A DNA stretch of 6,035 bases from positions 1 through 6,035 of the forward strand of contig JAUJLY010000203.1 in the NCBI GenBank assembly GCA_030447145.1, read 5' to 3'. Of the stretch, positions 1 to 5,846 are shown piece by piece. Source of the stretch: Thermomicrobiales bacterium. GTDB lineage: Bacteria > Chloroflexota > Chloroflexia > Thermomicrobiales > UBA6265. The stretch's first letter is position 1, and each line of letters opens with the position of its first letter. The notes beneath the pieces are model-generated. The model worked only from the letters and a program-made list of their open reading frames with translations. It had not been told where the DNA came from and did not search any database. A program made the translations under genes and the position numbers.

Positions 1-6
1 CGCCCC

Positions 7-25
7 GGGCCCACCAGCCGGACCC
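7..25 (-). terminator. GC-rich hairpin downstream of the aldo/keto reductase
   Basis: Read on the minus strand, GGGTCC (25-20) can pair with GGGCCC (12-7) across a 7-base loop, with one G-U pair. It begins 8 bases after the stop codon of the aldo/keto reductase, where the end of a transcript would be expected. No U-tract is visible, because the window ends 6 bases beyond the stem. It could be a terminator or only GC-rich sequence. Confidence 0.25.
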
Positions 26-33
26 CCTCTGGC

Positions 34-924
34 TCAAGGCTTGCGCGTATTATCGACATCGAGCTCCAACGTAAACAGGGGCTCCATCTGCCAGCTCTCG
101 ACCAGTCTCGTCATTTCCTCATCCCTCGGCCGGGAGGTGAAGCGCTCTGTGGCGTCAAGGGCCTTCGGCAGGACGTGGATGTCCCCTACGGTGTTGAGGA
201 AGACGCCCTCTCGCCCGAGCACCCAGCTGACGGCCGTATCGATGGCGTCCTGGTCCCTTAGCGGCTCATACCAGGTAGCGGCGGTCTGCTCCCGGTCTCC
301 CCACGGCGCCTGTGTGATCGCCTTGATCGTCTGGACCGCAACGTTCCGCTCTTGGCAGATTGCCATTAACTCCTCGAAGTCGGCCGCGTACTGCTCGTTC
401 TTCATCATCGGGAAGTTGTAAGGCAGCAGCACGGAGTCGAAATCGAACTGCTCCAGCGAGCGAATATGAAAGCGGGCGACCTCCACACCATGTCCCGTGA
501 CACCGATGTAACGGACCAGACCCTCGTCTCGGGCCTGGATTGCCGCCTTCAATGCGCCGTCCTCGCTGAACGCTGTCTGCCACTCCTCCTCGGTATGCAA
601 CGCGTGAAGCTGGATCAGGTCAACCTGGTCCGTTCGCAATCGCTCCAGTGAGTGCCGGATCTGGTCGTAGGCGTCACCGTATGTCCGCTCGCCAGTCTTG
701 GTGGCCAAGAAGAAGGTATCGCGATGGGTTGACATCCACGGACCGATACGAAGCTCGGAATCACCGTAGCTTGCGGCAGTGTCGATGTGGTTAATCCCGT
801 GCTGGAGGATCAACTCCATCGTCCCATCGGCCTCTTCCTGCGTCACACTCGAAAAGGCAGCGGCGCCGAAGATGATCCGCGTGCTCTCGTGGCCTGTTCG
901 TCCGAAGGGCAATGTGGGGATCAT
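34..924 (-). CDS. aldo/keto reductase
   Basis: This is a 296-residue cytosolic oxidoreductase of the aldo/keto reductase superfamily, which reduces aldehydes or ketones with NAD(P)H on a TIM barrel. The catalytic tetrad is visible: Asp48 and Tyr53 in HIDTAASYG, Lys76 in LATKTGER and His107 in LIQLHALH. The N-terminus LPFGRTGHESTRIIFGAAAF is typical of the bacterial subgroup, and the length is close to the usual 280-340. The C-terminal cofactor region has TVGD (245-248) where many members have a Ser/Gly-rich phosphate-binding loop, so NADP versus NAD preference is unclear. The ATG at 924 is supported by AAAGGAG five bases upstream. It is the last gene of the minus-strand cluster, 92 bases after the flavoprotein gene, so it may be co-transcribed or have its own promoter. 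The family call is firm; the substrate is not known. Confidence 0.93.
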   Translation of the reverse strand: MIPTLPFGRTGHESTRIIFGAAAFSSVTQEEADGTMELILQHGINHIDTAASYGDSELRIGPWMSTHRDTFFLATKTGERTYGDAYDQIRHSLERLRTDQVDLIQLHALHTEEEWQTAFSEDGALKAAIQARDEGLVRYIGVTGHGVEVARFHIRSLEQFDFDSVLLPYNFPMMKNEQYAADFEELMAICQERNVAVQTIKAITQAPWGDREQTAATWYEPLRDQDAIDTAVSWVLGREGVFLNTVGDIHVLPKALDATERFTSRPRDEEMTRLVESWQMEPLFTLELDVDNTRKP

Positions 925-1016
925 CGAGTCTCCTTTGCATCGATGGCAATGTTTCCAAACCTAGTCTCAGGATATCAGAACCGATTCGGAACCGGCGCGC
1001 AGTGCCTGCAGGGACA
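925..1016. other. intergenic gap between flavoprotein and aldo/keto reductase genes
   Basis: These 92 bases separate two minus-strand genes. They hold the strong Shine-Dalgarno sequence of the reductase (930-935 on the plus strand) and a short direct repeat GGTTC-N6-GGTTC on the minus strand. I find no convincing -35/-10 pair and no hairpin with a U-tract, so read-through from the upstream genes is plausible. The gap is still longer than the others in this cluster. Confidence 0.5.
930..935 (-). promoter_or_regulatory. ribosome binding site of the aldo/keto reductase
   Basis: AAGGAG on the minus strand lies five bases before the ATG at 924. It is the best Shine-Dalgarno match in the window and fixes the start codon. 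It suggests this distal gene can be well translated independently of the upstream genes. Confidence 0.8.
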
Positions 1017-2039
1017 CTACCGAACTTCCATTGCAGAATCCTGCACGCGGAATGCGTCCTCGTCCTTTTCGTAGAGCTCGTAGATGATTGCGCTCGCCGC
1101 GGATGCTCCCTCGTGGGCAGCGGTCACCACCTGATGGGAAAAGAGCCGGGTGACATCCCCCGCGGCGAAGACACCGAGAACGTTCGTCCTTCCCTCCGTA
1201 TCCACCTTAATGTAGCCGCTCTCGTTGAGCTCCACCCCAAGCGAGCGAGCGAGCGCAGAGTTCGGCACGGCACCCTGGACACTGAAGAGATGGTCGAGTT
1301 CGATCTCCTCACCGCCTTGCAGCACAATTGCCTCAAAGACGCCTGGCTCCCTGGCACGGCTCTCTATGATACGGTCAACCACCAACCGGATACCGTGCTC
1401 CTGAAGGCGGGCGATGGTCTCTGGTAGAAGCCCTAGCGCACCATGATTGGTCAACACGGTCACATTCTCGGGCCGGAAGGCCAGCATCTGCATTGCCATT
1501 TCGGCCGCGTGTTCGTCATTCCCGACCACCATGACCCTTTGGCTCTGCATCTCGTAGCCATCACAGGCGATACACCAGTGCATCGTCTTTCCGATATAGT
1601 CCTCGAACCCCCGGAACGCCGCCCACTGATCGTCCACGCCTGTCGCAAGGACAACCGCCCGCCCACGGTATGACTGCTCACCGGCAGTGAGGGCAAACCC
1701 ATGCTCCTCATGCATGAGAGTCTTCACCTCGGCCTCGACAAATGTGGCCCCGAACTTCTCGGCCTGTTTTCGTCCCTGGGCAGTGAGATCAGTGATTGAT
1801 ATGCCGTCTGGAAAACCGAGGTAGTTCTGGTTGAACTGACCCCAACGAGATCGGCCCGGACGCTCGCATCCGAAGACTACGACCGAGCGGCACGCGCGCC
1901 CAAGATAGATGGCAGCGGAGAGTCCCGCCGGCCCACCGCCGATCACCAGGGCGTCATATCGATTGACCGGGGCACCGATGTCCATAAGTGAAAGGGCCTT
2001 TCCCTGCGTGACGACAGTTCGCTTCACCCCTGCATGCAT
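1017..2039 (-). CDS. thioredoxin-reductase-like FAD-dependent pyridine nucleotide-disulfide oxidoreductase
   Basis: This 340-residue two-dinucleotide-fold flavoprotein resembles low-molecular-weight thioredoxin reductases. Seen directly: the FAD-binding GGGPAGLSAA (34-43), the redox pair Cys156-Ile-Ala-Cys159 followed by Asp160 and GYE, a degenerate nucleotide loop GNDEHA (173-178), and the second FAD motif GVFAAGDV (289-296). Classical thioredoxin reductases have GGGDSA and then HRRxxxR, whose arginines bind the NADPH 2'-phosphate. Here the matching strand reads VTVLTNHG (193-200), so those arginines are missing. It may use NADH, another electron source, or oxygen, as GliT/HlmI-type dithiol oxidases do. 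About 18 residues precede the usual N-terminus; the ATG at 2039 has GAGG eight bases upstream, while Met19 is a weaker alternative start. The gene starts 19 bases after the amidase stop, so the two are almost certainly co-transcribed. The fold is certain; the partner and reaction are not. Confidence 0.9.
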   Translation of the reverse strand: MHAGVKRTVVTQGKALSLMDIGAPVNRYDALVIGGGPAGLSAAIYLGRACRSVVVFGCERPGRSRWGQFNQNYLGFPDGISITDLTAQGRKQAEKFGATFVEAEVKTLMHEEHGFALTAGEQSYRGRAVVLATGVDDQWAAFRGFEDYIGKTMHWCIACDGYEMQSQRVMVVGNDEHAAEMAMQMLAFRPENVTVLTNHGALGLLPETIARLQEHGIRLVVDRIIESRAREPGVFEAIVLQGGEEIELDHLFSVQGAVPNSALARSLGVELNESGYIKVDTEGRTNVLGVFAAGDVTRLFSHQVVTAAHEGASAASAIIYELYEKDEDAFRVQDSAMEVR

Positions 2040-2047
2040 CTCTTATG

Positions 2048-2051
2048 CCTC
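2048..2051 (-). promoter_or_regulatory. ribosome binding site of the flavoprotein
   Basis: GAGG on the minus strand sits eight bases before the ATG at 2039, inside the 19-base gap after the amidase stop. It favours this upstream start over the internal Met19, which has only a distant purine-rich stretch. Confidence 0.55.
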
Positions 2052-2058
2052 GACCACC

Positions 2059-3450
2059 TTATAGGTCTGGCGTCTGTTTGTACCATCCCGCCTCTCGCTC
2101 ATAGGCATGGGCGAGGTCGCAGAGCTCCAGCTCCTGATCGGGCCGCCCAACAAAGGAGAGTCCAATCGGGAGCTGGTTCTGATCGAACCCGCATGACACG
2201 GAGATCACCGGCTGCCCCGTCGTGTTCCACGGGGAGGTTAGGCGCGTAAACGCCGTGCCGACAGGCTCTGTCGAACCGTCTCGGTACGTGATGACATCCT
2301 CGTCAGCGCGCGGCGCGGTCGCAGGCAGCGTCGGCGCAACAATCGCATCAAGACGATGTGCGCGGTAGACATTCGCGATCGAGTCGCGAAGTGCAAGGCG
2401 AACTTGCCGCGTCCGAAGGTACGTATCGGCCGTAAGTACCGCGCCGACTTCCACCCGCGAGCGCAGCGCCTCTCCCATCAGCTCGGGTGTGTGCCGGAGA
2501 TCCTTGCGGTGAACCGCTGCCGACTCCACCCGGGAAGTGATGAGTGCAACTGACTGGGCGGCTTCAGCCTCGGCCCAGTCGCATTCCACGATCTCGGCAC
2601 CGAGTTCGCCTAACTGTGCCACGGCATCCTGCAAGGCAGTCGCTACATCTGGCTGCACGTGGTCCAGGAAGAACGAGCGGAGCACTCCAATTCGCTTGCC
2701 AGCGAGCGATCCTCCCGCTTCAGGAAACCGGTCCGCCAGTGTTGGGATCTCTTTCTGTCGTCCCGCAAGGCTGAGATAGAGGATCGCGGCATCATGGACG
2801 GTCTTCGCGAGAGGGCCGACCGTATCCATCGTTGGCGCGAGTGGGAAAACGCCCTTGGCGCTAAGACGGCCCCAGGTCGGCTTCAACCCGGCCAGGCCCG
2901 TGACCGATGCCGGGATGCGGATGCTCCCCGCCGTGTCCGAACCAAGCGCGCCTAGGCATGTCCCTGCCGCGAGCGCCGCCGCTGACCCACCGGAGCTACC
3001 ACCCGGTATGCGGTCCGTGTCCCAGGGATTCCTCGCCGGGTCGCTGACGACTCCTGCGGCTGCCTCCTGGGTCACCGTCTTCCCGAGGAGAATTGCGCCA
3101 TCACGCCGCAGTGCATGGACAGCGTCGGAATCTCGCACTGCCTCGACGCATTCGAGGCGCGACTCCATATTGCAGCGCGTCCTCATCCCCGCGATATCGA
3201 AGATGTCCTTGACCCCGATCGGGATGCCGAGAAGCGGTGCAGTAGGCGTCCCAATCGAGCGACGACGATCAGCCGCGAGGGCGAGCTCCATTGCCTGTCG
3301 CGCCTGTACCTCAACCCAGGCCTCTATCCTGGCATCGGTTGCGTCGACGCGGAGCAGCGCCTCGCGAATCAATTCCGCCGTCGAGAACTCGCCCGCCGCC
3401 AGCCCTTTCAGGGCGCCGTGGAGCGTAAGGACTTGGAGATCCAGCGTCAT
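2059..3450 (-). CDS. amidase-signature family hydrolase (GatA/AtzE-like)
   Basis: This 463-residue cytosolic enzyme belongs to the amidase signature family, which hydrolyses amide bonds with a Ser-cisSer-Lys triad. Counted from the ATG at 3450, the triad is Lys81 in GIPIGVKD, cis-Ser152 in GGSSGGSAA and nucleophile Ser176 in DTAGSIRIP. The C-terminal conserved block TSPWNTTGQPVISVSCG (405-421) is also present. The length is normal and nothing is truncated. An in-frame ATG at 3474 exists, but 3450 is preferred: it overlaps the stop of the small upstream gene as ATGA and has GGGGAG eight bases upstream. No GatB gene is present, so this is probably a catabolic or biosynthetic amidase rather than the tRNA amidotransferase subunit. 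The adjacent small subunit suggests an AtzE-like heteromeric enzyme. Substrate unknown: ureido compounds, carboxamides and amino-acid amides are all possible. Confidence 0.94.
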   Translation of the reverse strand: MTLDLQVLTLHGALKGLAAGEFSTAELIREALLRVDATDARIEAWVEVQARQAMELALAADRRRSIGTPTAPLLGIPIGVKDIFDIAGMRTRCNMESRLECVEAVRDSDAVHALRRDGAILLGKTVTQEAAAGVVSDPARNPWDTDRIPGGSSGGSAAALAAGTCLGALGSDTAGSIRIPASVTGLAGLKPTWGRLSAKGVFPLAPTMDTVGPLAKTVHDAAILYLSLAGRQKEIPTLADRFPEAGGSLAGKRIGVLRSFFLDHVQPDVATALQDAVAQLGELGAEIVECDWAEAEAAQSVALITSRVESAAVHRKDLRHTPELMGEALRSRVEVGAVLTADTYLRTRQVRLALRDSIANVYRAHRLDAIVAPTLPATAPRADEDVITYRDGSTEPVGTAFTRLTSPWNTTGQPVISVSCGFDQNQLPIGLSFVGRPDQELELCDLAHAYEREAGWYKQTPDL

Positions 3451-3653
3451 CGTCCGCGCTCCCCGTCCGTCCATGCCGGTTGGTAGGCGTCGAGGGCAAG
3501 ATCGAGCGGATCGATTTCGATACGTGCGATCCTCTCGATCATCTCCCGCACTCCTTCAAGCGACTCCGTGAGTATCCTGATCCGGTCCTCATCCAGATCT
3601 AGCCCCGCCGCAGCCGCCCGCACCCGGACAGCAGTCAGATCGTCTTCAGTCAT
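3447..3653 (-). CDS. small GatC/AtzG-like subunit of the adjacent amidase
   Basis: This 68-residue acidic protein has no signal peptide or membrane segment. Residues 1-47 look like two amphipathic helices (MTEDDLTAVRVRAAAAGLDL, then a stretch centred on ESLEGVREMIERIARI). They are followed by an extended tail, DPLDLALDAYQPAW (48-61). That plan of a short helical pair plus a C-terminal strap matches GatC and the AtzG/DUF4089-type subunits, which wrap around and stabilise an amidase. AtzG of the cyanurate pathway is also a very short protein paired with AtzE. The stop codon overlaps the amidase start (ATGA), which implies translational coupling and fixed stoichiometry. The ATG at 3653 has GAGAGGA ending eight bases upstream. 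The subunit role is inferred from context and architecture; sequence identity to GatC or AtzG was not tested. Confidence 0.75.
   Translation of the reverse strand: MTEDDLTAVRVRAAAAGLDLDEDRIRILTESLEGVREMIERIARIEIDPLDLALDAYQPAWTDGERGR
3459..3464 (-). promoter_or_regulatory. ribosome binding site of the amidase
   Basis: GGGGAG on the minus strand lies eight bases before the ATG at 3450 and inside the 3' end of the small-subunit gene. With the ATGA overlap it decides the amidase start against the upstream ATG at 3474. Confidence 0.6.
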
Positions 3654-3720
3654 CCCTGTGTTCCTCTCCCTGGGTATTCACCTCGTTTACCTCAGTGACA
3701 TTATCACCATCCACTAACTC
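3654..3720. promoter_or_regulatory. divergent intergenic region, probable promoters
   Basis: The amidase operon and the plus-strand genes diverge across these 67 bases, so at least the amidase promoter should lie here or just to the right. On the plus strand a weak pair is visible: TTCACC (3677-3682) and CATTAT (3699-3704) with a 16-base spacer, each matching 4 of 6 consensus bases. On the minus strand GATAAT (3705-3700) is a good -10, but the nearest -35-like element, TTGGCA (3731-3726), is 20 bases away. The two -10 candidates overlap in opposite directions. The Shine-Dalgarno sequence of the small subunit is at 3662-3665. Confidence 0.4.
3695..3707. promoter_or_regulatory. inverted repeat GTGA-N5-TCAC, possible operator
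   Basis: GTGA (3695-3698) and TCAC (3704-3707) form a perfect 4-base inverted repeat with a 5-base centre. It overlaps the candidate -10 elements of both divergent promoters. Many helix-turn-helix regulators bind such half-sites, but four bases per arm is short enough to arise by chance. Confidence 0.2.
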
Positions 3721-3921
3721 ATGTCTGCCAACCACCAAGAGCTGGCGGCCGCGTGCATCATTCTTGCGGGCGAAGGTCTCTATTCGCACCAGGATGGTCT
3801 ACGCGATTCCATCAAGACACTTGCAGCCGCCACCAGGCAGGGCATGGACGCGGAGTTGACCCGGCATATCGAGCGTGACGAGAAGCGCGCAAGGAAGCAA
3901 CGGCGCATGATGCCGGATTGA
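3721..3921 (+). CDS. small uncharacterised protein
   Basis: This 66-residue ORF (MSANHQELAAACIILAGEGL...) is not a family I recognise. Support for it being real: it fills the only free space between the divergent promoter region and the phosphatase gene, most of its codons end in G or C like its neighbours, and no other gene overlaps it on either strand. The N-terminal half is mildly hydrophobic and helical without a clear membrane span. Residues 48-63 are strongly charged, with RHIERDEKRARKQRRM giving a basic tail that could bind nucleic acid or acidic partners. No Shine-Dalgarno sequence precedes the ATG; with the candidate -10 at 3699-3704 the transcript would have a leader of only about ten bases. 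It could be a near-leaderless small gene or a chance ORF in the leader of the phosphatase gene. Confidence 0.42.
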   Translation: MSANHQELAAACIILAGEGLYSHQDGLRDSIKTLAAATRQGMDAELTRHIERDEKRARKQRRMMPD

Positions 3922-3975
3922 ACGTCACCTCGGGATGGCGCACCATGATGTAGCGTCCATGGACCAGAAGCATCC

Positions 3976-4842
3976 TTGAAGCAGAAAGAAGATTCGACGG
4001 TGACGATCCCTGACTCCCCGGTTACGCTCCACCGGCCCGACCGTCTTTTCGGCGGGTACATCTTCGATCTGGACGGCACTCTCTACTTGGGAAGCGATCC
4101 GCTTCCAGGTGCCGTGAAGCTGATCGAGCGCCTGCGCGAGATCGGCGCCAAGGTCCTCTTCCTGACCAATAACCCGACCCGCAACCCTGTCTCGTACGCA
4201 ACGAAGCTGAGCCGCATGGGGATCCCCGCGACAGCCGACGATATCCTCAATACTGTTTACACGATGACCCAATGGCTGCTGTGCCACCACCCCGACGCAA
4301 CGGTCTACCCCATCAGCGAGCAACCGTTGATCGACGCGCTCTCCGCGGCCGGCATCCGGATGTCAGAGGACCCGTCAAAGATTGATTTCGTGATCGCAAG
4401 CTACGACCGGACGTTCACCTACGAGAAGCTCCAGATTGCCTTCGATGCCATCTGGTTTCACAAGCGGGCGCAGCTGGTCACCACCAATCCCGACCGCTAT
4501 TGTCCTCTCCCCGGAGGTCGCGGTGAGCCGGACGCCGCAACGATCGTCGCCGCGATCGAGGCGGGCACCGGTACCAGGTGTATCCAGAATGTTGGTAAGC
4601 CGGATCCGTTCATGCTGGAAGCCGCACTCACCCGGATCGGTCTCGTCGCCGCAGACTGTGTGATGACCGGGGACCGGCTCGCGACGGATATCCGTATGGC
4701 CATCGATGCCGGCATGGCGTCCGCGCTGGTCCTCACAGGCGAGACAACCCCCGCGATGCTGTATGCCGTCCCGCCAGACGGACGCCCGGAGTACGTCCTC
4801 GGCCGGGTCGATCAACTGCTGCCGGAAGGCGCAAACTTCTGA
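3976..4842 (+). CDS. HAD-superfamily phosphatase, NagD-like (class IIA)
   Basis: This 288-residue soluble phosphatase belongs to HAD subfamily IIA (NagD, 4-nitrophenylphosphatase, phosphoglycolate phosphatase). Motif I is FDLDGTLYLG, with nucleophile Asp31 and acid/base Asp33. Motif II is FLTNNP (Thr64). Motif III is Lys208 in VGKPDP. Motif IV is TGDRLATDI, with Asp233 and Asp238 for Mg2+. The C2 cap lies between motifs II and III and carries TTNPDRYCPLPGG (169-181), typical of the group. Likely substrates are small sugar phosphates or metabolite-damage phosphates, but these enzymes are promiscuous. There is no ATG before Met81, well past motif I, so translation must begin at TTG 3976 or at GTG 4000 (280 residues). 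Neither has a strong Shine-Dalgarno sequence. It lies 54 bases after the short ORF and may share its promoter, and it converges on the transporter operon. Confidence 0.92.
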   Translation: MKQKEDSTVTIPDSPVTLHRPDRLFGGYIFDLDGTLYLGSDPLPGAVKLIERLREIGAKVLFLTNNPTRNPVSYATKLSRMGIPATADDILNTVYTMTQWLLCHHPDATVYPISEQPLIDALSAAGIRMSEDPSKIDFVIASYDRTFTYEKLQIAFDAIWFHKRAQLVTTNPDRYCPLPGGRGEPDAATIVAAIEAGTGTRCIQNVGKPDPFMLEAALTRIGLVAADCVMTGDRLATDIRMAIDAGMASALVLTGETTPAMLYAVPPDGRPEYVLGRVDQLLPEGANF

Positions 4843-4901
4843 CCTCAAGTCCAGAGCGTCGCCCCGGGTCTGCGATTCAAGCCTTTCGTATTTTGTGTAG
4901 G

Positions 4902-4926
4902 GGTCGGACCCCGAAGGGTGTCGACC
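4902..4926. terminator. imperfect hairpin between convergent genes
   Basis: GGTCG (4902-4906) pairs with CGACC (4922-4926), and inside it ACCC (4908-4911) pairs with GGGT (4916-4919) around a CGAA loop, leaving a small internal loop. The position, between two converging stop codons, suits a bidirectional terminator. Neither side has a U-tract in the reading direction, so intrinsic termination would be weak. Confidence 0.3.
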
Positions 4927-4929
4927 TGG

Positions 4930-4944
4930 GCGATCGCAGATCGC
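4930..4944. terminator. short perfect hairpin between convergent genes
   Basis: GCGATC (4930-4935) and GATCGC (4939-4944) form a perfect 6-base stem with a GCA loop, four bases from the previous hairpin. It lies 34 bases beyond the permease stop. It may help block read-through or protect 3' ends, but no U-tract follows on either strand. Confidence 0.25.
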
Positions 4945-4977
4945 GACCATGATTCCGGACTCATGACAGCCCGTCCA

Positions 4978-5829
4978 CTACCCCTTCGTGGCGCCGGCGG
5001 TCATGCCAGAGATGTAATTGTCGACGAAGAATGAGTACGCCACAGCGACAGGGACCGATCCCAGGATACCGGCCGCCATCAGTGATCCCCAGAAATAGAC
5101 ATCTGCCCGGATCAGGTCCGTCACGACCCCCACGGGGAGAGTCTTCATATTCCCGGACCCCATGAAGACGAGCGCATATAGAAACTCGTTCCAGGCGAGT
5201 GTGAAGCAGAAGATACCGGCCGAAAGAATTCCGGGTAACGCGAGCGGCAGAACAATGTGCCGCATGGCCTCGATCCGCGTCGCGCCATCAACCATTGCGG
5301 CATGCTCCAGATCGACCGCGATCGTGCGGAAATACCCCATCAACAGCCAGCTCGCAAAGGGGATAAGAAACGTCGGATACGTGAAAATAAGCGACCAGTA
5401 GGAGTTATAAACACCGAGATTGGCCACCACCTGCGACAGCGGAATAAAGAGCAGCGTAGGTGGAATGAGATACGCGAGGAAGATAGCCGCGCCCATGAAG
5501 CTCCCGCCCCGGAAGCGGAATCGTCCGAGTGCATAGCCAATCAGAATACTCGTGGCCAACGACAGCACGGTGGAACCAATGGTGACGACGAAGGTATTCA
5601 CTGTATACCGCATGAACGCCGTATCGGTGAATAGGTAGGAATAGTGATCGAGCGTCATGCTCGTCAAAAAGAACGGGTTCATCGTGGTATTGAGAAGATC
5701 GGAGTTCGGCTTCACCGATACGATCAGCATCCAGTAGAACGGAAACATCAGGAAGACCATAAAGAACGTCAGTGGCAGGTATAGATTAAGCCACCGGCTT
5801 CGCTTCTGATGTGAACCAACGATCGCCAT
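4978..5829 (-). CDS. carbohydrate ABC transporter permease, MalG type
   Basis: This 283-residue inner-membrane protein is one of the two channel subunits of a CUT1-type sugar importer. About six membrane segments are visible, near residues 15-37, 77-100, 110-130, 141-165, 198-222 and 248-268. The cytoplasmic EAA loop that docks on the ATPase is at 175-200 (EHAAMVDGATRIEAM...LPLALPG), with the invariant Gly182. The C-terminus FVDNYISGMTAGATKG is the usual MalG-family ending. The length is normal. The start is fixed by GGGGGAG seven bases before the ATG. Its stop codon ends the visible operon, and the MalF-type partner gene ends 17 bases upstream on the same strand. The solute-binding protein and ATPase genes are not in the window, so the sugar cannot be named. 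It could be maltose-, glycerol-phosphate- or oligosaccharide-like. Confidence 0.95.
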   Translation of the reverse strand: MAIVGSHQKRSRWLNLYLPLTFFMVFLMFPFYWMLIVSVKPNSDLLNTTMNPFFLTSMTLDHYSYLFTDTAFMRYTVNTFVVTIGSTVLSLATSILIGYALGRFRFRGGSFMGAAIFLAYLIPPTLLFIPLSQVVANLGVYNSYWSLIFTYPTFLIPFASWLLMGYFRTIAVDLEHAAMVDGATRIEAMRHIVLPLALPGILSAGIFCFTLAWNEFLYALVFMGSGNMKTLPVGVVTDLIRADVYFWGSLMAAGILGSVPVAVAYSFFVDNYISGMTAGATKG

Positions 5830-5836
5830 GAAGTGT

Positions 5837-5843
5837 CTCCCCC
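5837..5843 (-). promoter_or_regulatory. ribosome binding site of the MalG-type permease
   Basis: GGGGGAG on the minus strand lies seven bases before the ATG at 5829, within the 17-base gap between the two permease genes. It confirms the start and independent initiation within a tight operon. Confidence 0.7.
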
Positions 5844-5846
5844 GGC

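Noticed and set aside
1009..1016. Palindrome CCTGCAGG and short repeats near the flavoprotein stop codon
   Set aside because: An 8-base palindrome of this kind is expected by chance and cannot fold into a hairpin with a normal loop.
912..1427. 171-residue plus-strand ORF opposite the flavoprotein gene
   Set aside because: It is antisense to a confident FAD-dependent oxidoreductase, has no family resemblance, and no plausible promoter or ribosome binding site was seen.
3451..3474. Upstream amidase start at 3474, adding eight residues
   Set aside because: The start at 3450 gives an ATGA overlap, a GGGGAG at proper spacing, and the usual N-terminus of the family.
2855..3571. 238-residue plus-strand ORF opposite the amidase and small-subunit genes
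   Set aside because: It lies antisense to an amidase with all catalytic motifs, is rich in Arg, Ser, Ala and Pro as expected of a GC-rich shadow frame, and shows no recognisable domain.
3925..4323. 132-residue minus-strand ORF opposite the phosphatase gene
   Set aside because: The plus strand here encodes HAD motifs I and II and the start of the cap, so this frame is a shadow.
4375..4950. 191-residue minus-strand ORF covering the end of the phosphatase gene and the convergent gap
   Set aside because: It mirrors the phosphatase region with motifs III and IV, its translation has no recognisable motif, and its composition is that of an antisense frame.
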